A stretch of 13,070 nucleotides of DNA from Bacillota bacterium (lineage in GTDB: Bacteria > Bacillota > Bacilli > Paenibacillales > NBRC-103111), in the NCBI GenBank assembly GCA_023391955.1, contig JAEWAA010000269.1, positions 1-13,070 of the forward strand. The letters are read 5' to 3'. Shown piece after piece: positions 1 to 6,152 of this stretch. Every line of letters starts with the position of its first letter. Positions within the stretch are counted from its first letter, which is position 1. The notes under the pieces are model-generated. The model saw only the letters and a program-made list of their open reading frames with translations, searched no databases and was not told the origin of the DNA. A program made the translations under genes and the position numbers.

Positions 1-1675
1 GGATATGGGGATGCCGTTTATTTTTGACCGGGATTTTCACACCGTCTATGACCGGCTTCCGCTGCCGGAGGAAGAGCTTGCCGGGTTGCCCCGTTTCGCC
101 AGGCTGATCGAGGACACCGGCTTGCCGGAAGGACTGATTCCTGTCCAGGTGGGCGGCGAAAGCTACAATATTATTTACACCAAATCCGATTATAACGGCT
201 GGACCTATGCCTCCTTTATTTCGCTCCGGGAGATGACCCGGGAAGCGGAGGCCATCAAATGGTTTACGGTGGTGGTTTGCATTATGGTGGCGGCAGCCGG
301 GGTAGCCATTTCCCTATTGGGTACCAGAAGTATCTATACACCGGTCAGACGCTTATACGACCAGGTTGTTTCGCCTCCTGCCCGGAGCAAACCCGCCAAA
401 GGCAAGGACGAGTTTGAGGAAATCGGCGACAAGGTCCGGCATGTGCTGTTAAGCGAGAAACGGATGACCAGCGAGCTGGAGAACCAGCGGAAGCAGCTGA
501 ATGACTTTCTGCTGCTCAAGCTTTTTTTGGGGGAAGCCCAGCCCAAGGAAGTGGAGGAAAAGCTTGAGGCGCAGACCGCCAAGTGGTCCGCCATGAATGT
601 CATCGTGGTGCAGATTGATACCTGGGAGGGCACCCGCTACGGCGAGAATGACCGGAATCTGCTGCTGTTCGCCGCGGGGAATATTGTCTCCGAGCTGGCG
701 GCTCCGGAGCACCGCCTGTTTGCCCCCATCGTAACGGACCAGTCTATAGCGCTTCTGGTGGGCAGCCCCTTCTCCCCTGAGGAGTATGGGGCAATGCTGG
801 ATAGTTTGGCCGGAAACATCCAGACGATGATCAAAACCTATCTGAAGCTGCAAACCAGCATCGGCATCAGCCGTATCTTCCACAGTTTGTCCGGCGCCGG
901 CAGGGCATATAAGGAGGCGCTGGACGCCCTGGACTACCGGATCAAATTGGGAGATGAGTCCGTTCTATATATGGAGGACGTGTCGCCCAGCCGGCATGGT
1001 GTGCCTGAATATCCGGAAAAGCTGAAAAACGAGCTTATCGATGCCATTAAGCTATATGAACGGGAGCAGGCGTATGGACTGCTGCGGCAATTCTCCGGGG
1101 AAATCTTCAGCAATCCCCTCTCCCACCGGGAATACCGGATGCTGATGATTGTGCTGCTGGCGGATTTGCTCAAGATGCTGCGGGAATACGGGGAGCTGCC
1201 GCAAGCCCTGTTCGGGGAAGAAAAATCCTTGTTCGACCAGGTTTTTGAGCTGCGGACGCCTGACGAGATGATCCAGTGGTTTTATGAGCGGCTGATCATT
1301 CCGGTTATTGGTGCACTGGAGGATATGAAGGAGTCCCAGCACCGCAGCATTTCCAATGAGCTGGTGCGTATGATCCAGGAGGAGTATGACACCGACCTGA
1401 CCCTGGAGGAGTGTGCAGCCCGCATCCATTATCATCCGGACTATGTCCGGCATGTCTTCCGCCGCGAGGCCGGGATGCCCTTCGGGGAGTATCTGGCTCT
1501 GCACCGGCTGGGTGTGGCCAAAGTCTGGCTGACCGAAACCTCCATGAAAATCTCGGAAATTGCGGAGCGGCTGCAGTATACGAATGCGCAGAACTTTATC
1601 CGCTATTTCCGCAAAATGGAGGGCATGCCCCCCGGACAATACCGTAACGCCCAATATGACGCGGACCGCCGGTAA
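1..1675 (+). CDS. AraC-family membrane sensor/transcription regulator, 5'-truncated by the window
   Basis: The reading frame is open to the left window edge, so the visible 556 residues are the C-terminal part. They hold the end of an extracellular sensor domain (residues 1-84), one transmembrane helix (about 85-106), a HAMP-like juxtamembrane stretch with a TPVRRLYDQ motif, and a long cytoplasmic linker with the degenerate GGDEF-like region usual in these regulators (about 200-325). An AraC-type double helix-turn-helix follows at about 448-551, ending FIRYFRKMEGMPPGQYR. The first transmembrane helix and most of the sensor domain must lie upstream. Proteins of this architecture in Paenibacillus and Bacillus (YesN/YtdP-like) usually activate an adjacent sugar-uptake or polysaccharide-use operon. 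Here the adjacent target would be the importer beginning at 1867. The ligand cannot be deduced. The 3' end is certain; the true start lies outside the window. Confidence 0.9.
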   Translation, partial: DMGMPFIFDRDFHTVYDRLPLPEEELAGLPRFARLIEDTGLPEGLIPVQVGGESYNIIYTKSDYNGWTYASFISLREMTREAEAIKWFTVVVCIMVAAAGVAISLLGTRSIYTPVRRLYDQVVSPPARSKPAKGKDEFEEIGDKVRHVLLSEKRMTSELENQRKQLNDFLLLKLFLGEAQPKEVEEKLEAQTAKWSAMNVIVVQIDTWEGTRYGENDRNLLLFAAGNIVSELAAPEHRLFAPIVTDQSIALLVGSPFSPEEYGAMLDSLAGNIQTMIKTYLKLQTSIGISRIFHSLSGAGRAYKEALDALDYRIKLGDESVLYMEDVSPSRHGVPEYPEKLKNELIDAIKLYEREQAYGLLRQFSGEIFSNPLSHREYRMLMIVLLADLLKMLREYGELPQALFGEEKSLFDQVFELRTPDEMIQWFYERLIIPVIGALEDMKESQHRSISNELVRMIQEEYDTDLTLEECAARIHYHPDYVRHVFRREAGMPFGEYLALHRLGVAKVWLTETSMKISEIAERLQYTNAQNFIRYFRKMEGMPPGQYRNAQYDADRR

Positions 1676-1698
1676 CGGCAGCCGCGTTTTTGGTTTTT
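1659..1698 (+). terminator. Rho-independent terminator overlapping the AraC stop codon
   Basis: A two-part stem pairs ACGCGG (1659-1664) with CCGCGT (1682-1687) and GCCG (1668-1671) with CGGC (1676-1679), closed by a GTAA loop. A TTTTTGGTTTTT tract follows at 1687-1698. The TAA stop of the AraC gene (1673-1675) lies in the loop region, so the hairpin is partly coding. It should separate the regulator transcript from the importer operon downstream, which implies a separate promoter for the importer. Confidence 0.7.
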
Positions 1699-1720
1699 CC
1701 CTTCTGCCGAAGCCGCTCCG

Positions 1721-1803
1721 GATTATTTCTCAGCCATCATAGATTATTCCCGGTGCCAGCGGCTGCCCGGAACACAGAGCCGGAGCGGATTATTGCCGGA
1801 ACC
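1721..1803 (+). promoter_or_regulatory. Direct-repeat region, candidate AraC-type operator
   Basis: GATTATT occurs three times in the same orientation, at 1721-1727, 1742-1748 and 1788-1794. The first two copies are 21 bp apart, about two helical turns. The second and third extend to a 16-bp imperfect repeat, GATTATTCCCGGTGCC (1742-1757) and GATTATTGCCGGAACC (1788-1803), matching at 13 of 16 bases. CCGCTCCGG (1713-1721) and CCGGAGCGG (1780-1788) also form a 9-bp inverted pair around the region. AraC-family proteins usually bind direct repeats just upstream of the -35 box, which fits this position between the regulator gene and the importer. Assignment to the upstream regulator is inference. 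Confidence 0.4.
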
Positions 1804-1822
1804 GCCTGCCGAACCGTATGCT
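1793..1822 (+). promoter_or_regulatory. Weak candidate promoter of the importer operon
   Basis: TTGCCG (1793-1798) and TATGCT (1817-1822) each match 4 of 6 consensus bases of a sigma-A promoter, with an 18-bp spacer. The -35 element overlaps the third GATTATT repeat, as expected for an activator-dependent promoter. The match is poor enough that the true promoter may lie elsewhere in 1700-1860. Confidence 0.3.
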
Positions 1823-1866
1823 GAAGCTGCTCATGAGACGGCGAAACAGAATTGGAGGCATACGAG

Positions 1867-2841
1867 ATGAAGCAGTCGGACGCTTCGGCGTCATCCGTGG
1901 TACAACCCGCGCCTCTCGCCGGCAGGCGGGAGATGTGGAAGCGCCGCATCCGTCAGGTCAGAATGGATTATTGGCTTTACCTGATGCTGATACCGGGATT
2001 ATTGTACTTTGTGGTATTCAAGTATTTGCCCATGTGGGGTGTGCTGCTGGCCTTTAAGGATTACCAGCCCTTCAGCGGCTTTTGGGGCAGCCCCTGGGTA
2101 GGCTTGAAGCATTTTGAACGGTTTTTTACGGATCCGTCCTTCTGGATTCTGTTCCGCAATACCTTTATCATTGCATTTTATAATCTGGTCTTTTATTTCC
2201 CGCTGCCCATTATTGTGGCCCTGATGTTAAACGAGATCAAGAACGAGGTGTTTAAACGCCTGGCCCAAACCTTCATCTATGTACCGCATTTTTTCTCGTG
2301 GGTGGTCATCTCGGGTATTACCTATATCATGCTGACCACGGAGGGAGGCATCGTCAACCAGGTGATCGAGTTTTTTGGGGGGGAGAAGATTAACTTCCTG
2401 CTCAGTGAAAAATGGTTCCGCACCATCGTCACCACCCAGGTGATCTGGAAGGAAACCGGCTGGGGCACGATCATTTTCCTGGCGGCCTTGGCAGGAGTGG
2501 ATCCTTCCTTATATGAAGCGGCCCGCATGGACGGCGCCAACCGGTTCCGCCAGCTCCTGCACATTACTCTTCCGGCGATCCGCAGCACCATTGTAATTCT
2601 GCTGATTCTGCGGCTGGGGAATTTCCTCCAGATCGGTTTCGAGCAGATTTACCTGATGCTTAACGGCATGAACCGGAACGTCGGCGAAATTCTGGATACC
2701 TATATTTACACCAACGGCATTCAGCGCGGCCTGTTCAGCTACACCACAGCCGTCGGTCTGTTCAACTCTCTGGTGGGGCTTGTGCTGATCGTCGTTTCCA
2801 ACACCCTGGCCAAAAAATTCGGCGAAGAAGGCGTGTATTAG
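1867..2841 (+). CDS. LplB-type ABC transporter permease (carbohydrate importer)
   Basis: This is an inner-membrane subunit of a CUT1-family importer, here 324 residues. It has a basic cytoplasmic N-terminus followed by about six hydrophobic segments, starting with the family-typical stretch YLMLIPGLLYFVVFKYLPMW. The EAA coupling loop, EAARMDGAN, lies at residues 217-225 and is where the ATPase docks. The start was chosen at ATG 1867 because GGAGG (1854-1858) lies 8 bases upstream; the in-frame TTG at 1852 would precede that site. The gene is followed after 14 bases by a second permease and then a lipoprotein, so the three form one operon. The family (LplB/YteP-like) usually imports oligosaccharides such as pectin or xylan fragments, but the substrate is not readable from the sequence. 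Confidence 0.93.
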   Translation: MKQSDASASSVVQPAPLAGRREMWKRRIRQVRMDYWLYLMLIPGLLYFVVFKYLPMWGVLLAFKDYQPFSGFWGSPWVGLKHFERFFTDPSFWILFRNTFIIAFYNLVFYFPLPIIVALMLNEIKNEVFKRLAQTFIYVPHFFSWVVISGITYIMLTTEGGIVNQVIEFFGGEKINFLLSEKWFRTIVTTQVIWKETGWGTIIFLAALAGVDPSLYEAARMDGANRFRQLLHITLPAIRSTIVILLILRLGNFLQIGFEQIYLMLNGMNRNVGEILDTYIYTNGIQRGLFSYTTAVGLFNSLVGLVLIVVSNTLAKKFGEEGVY

Positions 2842-2855
2842 AAAGGAGCATGTCC

Positions 2856-3737
2856 ATGACCCGCGAGCATAATGCAGCCGGCAGAATCTTTACCGTACTG
2901 ATCTATCTGGCCATCGGTTTATTTTCGCTGGTGACGATTATTCCCTTTATCCATCTGATTGCCGCTTCCCTGACCACAGCGGAGGAGGTTCGGGAGAAAG
3001 CGTTCATTCTGTTTCCCACCGTCATTTCCTGGGATTCCTATGCCTACATTCTAAGCACCAATACCATCCTGCGCAGCATGGGAGTGACCATTCTCATCAC
3101 ACTGGCGGGCACCTTCGTGAATATTGCCATGACCACACTGATGGCCTACCCGCTGGCCCACAAAACGCTGATTGGCCGTGACCGCATCATGCTCTTGGTG
3201 CTGTTCACCATGATGTTTAACGGCGGCATGATTCCTTCCTTTATTCTGGTCAAACAATTGGGCATGATGAACACATACTGGTCCGTCATCATCCCCGGGG
3301 CTATCAACGCATTCAATCTGATCGTGATCAAAAACTTTTTCCAGCAGCTTCCCGACGGTCTCGAGGAATCCGCCAAGATGGACGGCGCCAACGATCTGTA
3401 TATTCTGGCCCGCATCGTCATTCCGCTGTCCATGCCCGCTATCGCTACCTTCTCCTTGTTTTATGCAGTGGGCCACTGGAATGCATTTTTGAATCCGATT
3501 TTGTACTTGAACAATCCGGACATGTGGCCGGTTCAGGTGCTGATGCGGCAGATTGTGATTCTGTCCCAAGGGGGCGTAGGGGATGCGGCGGACATGGGCC
3601 CGGAATTTGTCCTGCCGCCGGAACAGACCCTGAAGTCAGCGGTGATTATCTTCGCCAATCTGCCTATTCTTGTGGTGTACCCGTTCCTGCAAAAGCACTT
3701 TGCCAAGGGCGTGCTGCTGGGTTCGGTAAAGGGCTGA
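2856..3737 (+). CDS. YtcP/LplC-type ABC transporter permease (carbohydrate importer)
   Basis: This is the second membrane subunit of the same importer, 293 residues, with about six transmembrane helices. The coupling loop reads EESAKMDGAN (residues 170-179), a usual EAA variant in this subfamily, and the C-terminus is YPFLQKHFAKGVLLGSVKG, typical of YtcP-like proteins. ATG 2856 was chosen because AAAGGAG (2842-2848) is 7 bases upstream; the ATG at 2850 is only one base from that site. The ribosome binding site begins right after the stop of the upstream permease, so the two are probably translated from one message. No ATPase gene follows. As in related Bacillus systems, a shared MsmX-type ATPase encoded elsewhere presumably powers transport. 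Confidence 0.93.
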   Translation: MTREHNAAGRIFTVLIYLAIGLFSLVTIIPFIHLIAASLTTAEEVREKAFILFPTVISWDSYAYILSTNTILRSMGVTILITLAGTFVNIAMTTLMAYPLAHKTLIGRDRIMLLVLFTMMFNGGMIPSFILVKQLGMMNTYWSVIIPGAINAFNLIVIKNFFQQLPDGLEESAKMDGANDLYILARIVIPLSMPAIATFSLFYAVGHWNAFLNPILYLNNPDMWPVQVLMRQIVILSQGGVGDAADMGPEFVLPPEQTLKSAVIIFANLPILVVYPFLQKHFAKGVLLGSVKG

Positions 3738-3804
3738 CCGCCGCATAATAAACGGCTTTTCACATACGATTCCTATTTTGACTATAAAGGGAGAGGTTAT
3801 CAGG

Positions 3805-5364
3805 ATGAAAACATGGATGAAAATGATACCTGTAATCGGCGTGGCGGCAATGTCTGCGGGAATAATGGCCGGATGCGGCAAGGATGGGGAAGCCGAGGGC
3901 ACTTCGTCCGGCAGCCCCTCCGAAGCGGCTTCTGTGCAAGCTTCAGCACCGGCCAAGGGCCCGGTCACCATCTCCATGATGATGCCCTATTACTCCACGG
4001 AGGCGCCCAAGAATAATCCCATCATCCGGAAGCTGGAGGAAATGACCAACACCAAGCTGAACATCACATGGGTCCCGGATGCGGCGTATAAGGATAAGCT
4101 GTCCGTCAGTCTTGCCTCCGGCGACCTGCCCCAGGTCACGGTAATTTCCCACTTGGACGGAGGCACTTATGCCCCGGCTGTTGTAAGCGGTGTCCACTCG
4201 GGGGCCTTCTGGGAAATCGGGCCGATGCTGAAGGACTTCCCCAACTTGAGCACCAAGCTCAACAAGGATGTTCTGCGCAATGCCTCCCATGACGGCAAAA
4301 ACTACGCCTTGTACCGTCCCCGTGTATTGGCCCGCGGGGGGATTATCTACCGGAAGGATTGGCTGGAGAACCTGGGGCTGAAGGAGCCCAAAACCCTGGA
4401 TGAGCTGTATGAGGTTATCAAGGCCTTTACGTTGAACGATCCGGATAAAAACGGCAAAAAAGACACCTACGGTCTGGTGTCCCGCAAGGGTTTTGCAGAT
4501 CTCCACATGCTGGCGGGTTTCTTCGGAGCAGGAAATGATTATGAAGAGCGGGACGGCAAGCTGATTCCCAGCTTTATTACCGATGAGCACCTGAACGCTC
4601 TGAAATTCTTCAAGAAGCTGTATGACGAGAAGCTGGTGAATGCGGACTTCGCCGTGACGGAGGGCAGCCAGTCCAAGGCTCTTCTGGAGGGTGGAAAAGC
4701 GGGGGTTATGATTTCCACCGCGCTGGATGATGCGCCTCTTAATGATGCCGCCATCAAGAAGTCCAATCCCAAAGGGGAGTTTGACGTGGTATCCCGGATT
4801 CAAGGCCCCAAGGGTGAACGGATCATGGCGTCCCCCGGCTACAACGGTATTTTCATGTTCCCCAAAAGCTCGGTGAAGACAGAAAGCCAGATGAGAGACA
4901 TTCTGGGCTTCTTCGATAAAATGTTCGAGAAGGATGCCGCCAATTTGCTGGCATGGGGTATCGAAGGAACACATTATCACGTGGAGAACGGGCTGGTAGC
5001 CGGCACGGAGCAGGAGCTGGCTCTGCGGACAACCGACAGAATGCCCATTCCGCAGCTTTCGGTTGTCAGTGACGAGATCCCCACTCTGAAGGCGAAAGAA
5101 ACGCCATTGGCAGGCAAGGTCAAGCAGATGTTCGCCGACAATATCTCTATCGCTGTGTCCAATCCGGCCCTGTCCATCCAATCCCAGACTTTGACCGAGA
5201 AGAGCGGCGAGCTGGATAAAATCAAGAACGATGCCCGGTTGAAGTATATATTGGGTGAAATCGATGATGCCGGATGGAAGAAGGAGATTGACAAGTGGAT
5301 GAAGGCCGGCGGTGAAAAAGGCATGGTGGAGCTGAACGCGGAGTATGCCAAGCTGACCAAATAG
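3805..5364 (+). CDS. LplA-type extracellular solute-binding lipoprotein
   Basis: This 519-residue protein would capture the substrate outside the membrane and deliver it to the two upstream permeases. It starts with MKTWMKM, a hydrophobic signal, and a lipobox ending IMAGC, so Cys24 should be lipidated. A Ser/Ala-rich linker (about 30-50) precedes the binding-protein fold. DPDKNGKKD at residues 212-220 resembles the calcium-binding loop often present in LplA/YtcQ relatives. ATG 3805 was chosen because AAAGGGAGAGG (3786-3796) lies 8 bases upstream and the short signal peptide starts there; an ATG at 3778 in the same frame lacks such a site. The 67-base gap after the permease holds no clear terminator, so it belongs to the same operon. 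The ligand is unknown, probably an oligosaccharide. Confidence 0.93.
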   Translation: MKTWMKMIPVIGVAAMSAGIMAGCGKDGEAEGTSSGSPSEAASVQASAPAKGPVTISMMMPYYSTEAPKNNPIIRKLEEMTNTKLNITWVPDAAYKDKLSVSLASGDLPQVTVISHLDGGTYAPAVVSGVHSGAFWEIGPMLKDFPNLSTKLNKDVLRNASHDGKNYALYRPRVLARGGIIYRKDWLENLGLKEPKTLDELYEVIKAFTLNDPDKNGKKDTYGLVSRKGFADLHMLAGFFGAGNDYEERDGKLIPSFITDEHLNALKFFKKLYDEKLVNADFAVTEGSQSKALLEGGKAGVMISTALDDAPLNDAAIKKSNPKGEFDVVSRIQGPKGERIMASPGYNGIFMFPKSSVKTESQMRDILGFFDKMFEKDAANLLAWGIEGTHYHVENGLVAGTEQELALRTTDRMPIPQLSVVSDEIPTLKAKETPLAGKVKQMFADNISIAVSNPALSIQSQTLTEKSGELDKIKNDARLKYILGEIDDAGWKKEIDKWMKAGGEKGMVELNAEYAKLTK

Positions 5365-5426
5365 CAGTTTTCCCCGGTGGACTGACAGCCTGATGATTCA
5401 TGGACCCTCTGATATGTTCGCCATGC

Positions 5427-5469
5427 AAAATCCCGGTGCCTGGGCAGGCACCGGGATTTTTGTTTGCCG
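5427..5469 (+). terminator. Strong rho-independent terminator, possibly bidirectional
   Basis: A perfect 14-bp stem pairs AAAATCCCGGTGCC (5427-5440) with GGCACCGGGATTTT (5447-5460) around a 6-base loop, followed by TTTTTGTTT. It lies 63 bases after the lipoprotein stop and ends the importer operon. The A-rich left arm gives a T-run on the other strand, so it may also stop transcription of the convergent P-II gene. Confidence 0.9.
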
Positions 5470-5520
5470 GGGGAGCTGCACCTCCCGCCGTATTATGTAG
5501 TCATACTGTACTGCCGTAGC

Positions 5521-5853
5521 CTACAGCACATTCTTGCCGGAGCTGATGGTATAGGCCTCGTATACGGGGAGGACGAAAATTTTCCCGTCGCCGAAGGCGC
5601 CTTTTTCCCCGGTCCGGGCGACACGCATGACAATTTTGATCACATCGTCCTTATCGCTTTCATCTACCACCATAAACAGCATCTTCTTGGAGAGCTGGTC
5701 GTAGTGGGTGTCGCCGATCTGAATGCCCTTCTGCTTCCCGCGGCCCACAATATCCATTTTGCTGACGGAGGGGAAACCCGCCATCATCAGCTCGGCCAGC
5801 ACGGCGTCTGCCTTCTCGGGTCTTACTACTGCCTGGATCATTACCATTGCCAT
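5521..5853 (-). CDS. P-II family nitrogen regulator, NifI1-like
   Basis: This 110-residue cytoplasmic protein has the P-II fold signatures: IQAVVRPEKADAVLAEL at the start, GRGKQKG before the T-loop (37-43), and GDGKIFV in the B-loop (88-94). P-II trimers read 2-oxoglutarate and ATP/ADP and bind target proteins through the T-loop. Two features point to the NifI1 branch rather than GlnB/GlnK: a shortened T-loop (GIQIGDTHYDQLSKK) and the extra residues in TGEKGAFGDGK before the B-loop. NifI1 normally sits between nifH and nifD and controls nitrogenase, but no nif gene is visible here. The start at 5853 was chosen because GGAAAGGA lies 10 bases upstream; the frame extends 20 codons further but without P-II-like residues. 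The gene diverges from the polyamine uptake operon. GlnB-like naming is possible; the family call is firm and the subfamily call is from motif memory. Confidence 0.9.
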   Translation of the reverse strand: MAMVMIQAVVRPEKADAVLAELMMAGFPSVSKMDIVGRGKQKGIQIGDTHYDQLSKKMLFMVVDESDKDDVIKIVMRVARTGEKGAFGDGKIFVLPVYEAYTISSGKNVL

Positions 5854-5911
5854 ACCCAAGTCATCCTTTCCCAAGATCCTCTTTTTATCGTGTTGCAGCA
5901 AGGCTTGATGC

Positions 5912-5941
5912 ATTATAACAAGGCCCTTGGGGAATGCTCAA
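5912..5941 (-). promoter_or_regulatory. Candidate sigma-A promoter of the P-II gene
   Basis: Read on the minus strand, TTGAGC (5941-5936) and a perfect TATAAT (5917-5912) are separated by 18 bases. The -10 box is preceded by TGT, giving an extended TGn element. Transcription would start near 5905, leaving about 50 bases of leader before the chosen start codon. Confidence 0.55.
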
Positions 5942-5990
5942 GATTTGGAAGAGACTTTCAGGCAAATTGTGACAAAATCGTCAATAAGCA

Positions 5991-6007
5991 TGTGAACTAA
6001 TCTGACA
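5991..6007. promoter_or_regulatory. TnrA/GlnR operator (perfect TGTNA-N7-TNACA match)
   Basis: TGTGAACTAATCTGACA matches the 17-bp consensus of the nitrogen regulators TnrA and GlnR of Bacillales at every specified position. It lies between the divergent P-II gene and the polyamine uptake operon. Its centre, 5999, is about 50 bp upstream of the start point predicted from the TATAAT at 6037-6042. That is the spacing known for TnrA-activated promoters such as nrgAB. It is about 94 bp upstream of the predicted P-II start point. A half site, TGTGA, lies at 5968-5972. The motif match is direct; the regulatory role is inference. Confidence 0.7.
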
Positions 6008-6014
6008 TTTGAGC

Positions 6015-6042
6015 TATTGGTATTGTAAAGATTTTTTATAAT
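6015..6042 (+). promoter_or_regulatory. Candidate activator-dependent promoter of potABCD
   Basis: A perfect -10 box TATAAT (6037-6042) is preceded by a poor -35 region (TATTGG at 6015-6020, 16-base spacer). A weak -35 with a TnrA/GlnR site centred near -50 fits positive nitrogen control. A second TATAAT at 6110-6115, also without a good -35, is an alternative start for the same operon. Confidence 0.5.
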
Positions 6043-6061
6043 GATGTGGAGGGGCTGTTTT

Positions 6062-6127
6062 ATGGGTAAAAAAATCCTGTCGCATCCTGTTCAATCTGCG
6101 CCTTTATTGTATAATAGTGAGAATTGA
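6062..6127 (+). CDS. Possible 21-codon leader ORF upstream of potA
   Basis: ATG 6062 to TGA 6127 encodes a 21-residue peptide beginning MGKKILSHPV, with a GGAGGGG ribosome binding site 8 bases upstream (6047-6053). It ends 25 bases before potA, so it could be a leader peptide or a chance frame. It overlaps the alternative -10 box at 6110-6115. If transcription starts near 6049, the ribosome binding site would be nearly cut off. No known family resemblance is seen. Confidence 0.25.
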   Translation: MGKKILSHPVQSAPLLYNSEN

Positions 6128-6152
6128 GTCTATTAGATAAGGGAGATGGAAA

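Noticed and set aside
3943..5181. Minus-strand open frame of about 410 codons
   Set aside because: It is antisense to the lipoprotein gene, with no start signal or domain; a codon-bias shadow.
5469..5490. GGGAG/CTCCC hairpin just downstream of the P-II gene on the minus strand
   Set aside because: The stem is only 5 bp and is not followed by a T-run. The larger hairpin at 5427-5460 is a better terminator for both strands.
5968..5984. Second possible TnrA/GlnR site, TGTGACAAAATCGTCAA
   Set aside because: Only the left half fits; the right half, GTCAA, misses most of TNACA. It is kept only as a half site.
5464..6000. Plus-strand open frame of 178 codons across the P-II gene
   Set aside because: The minus strand encodes a convincing P-II protein with all family motifs. 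The plus-strand frame has no family features and runs through the divergent promoter region.
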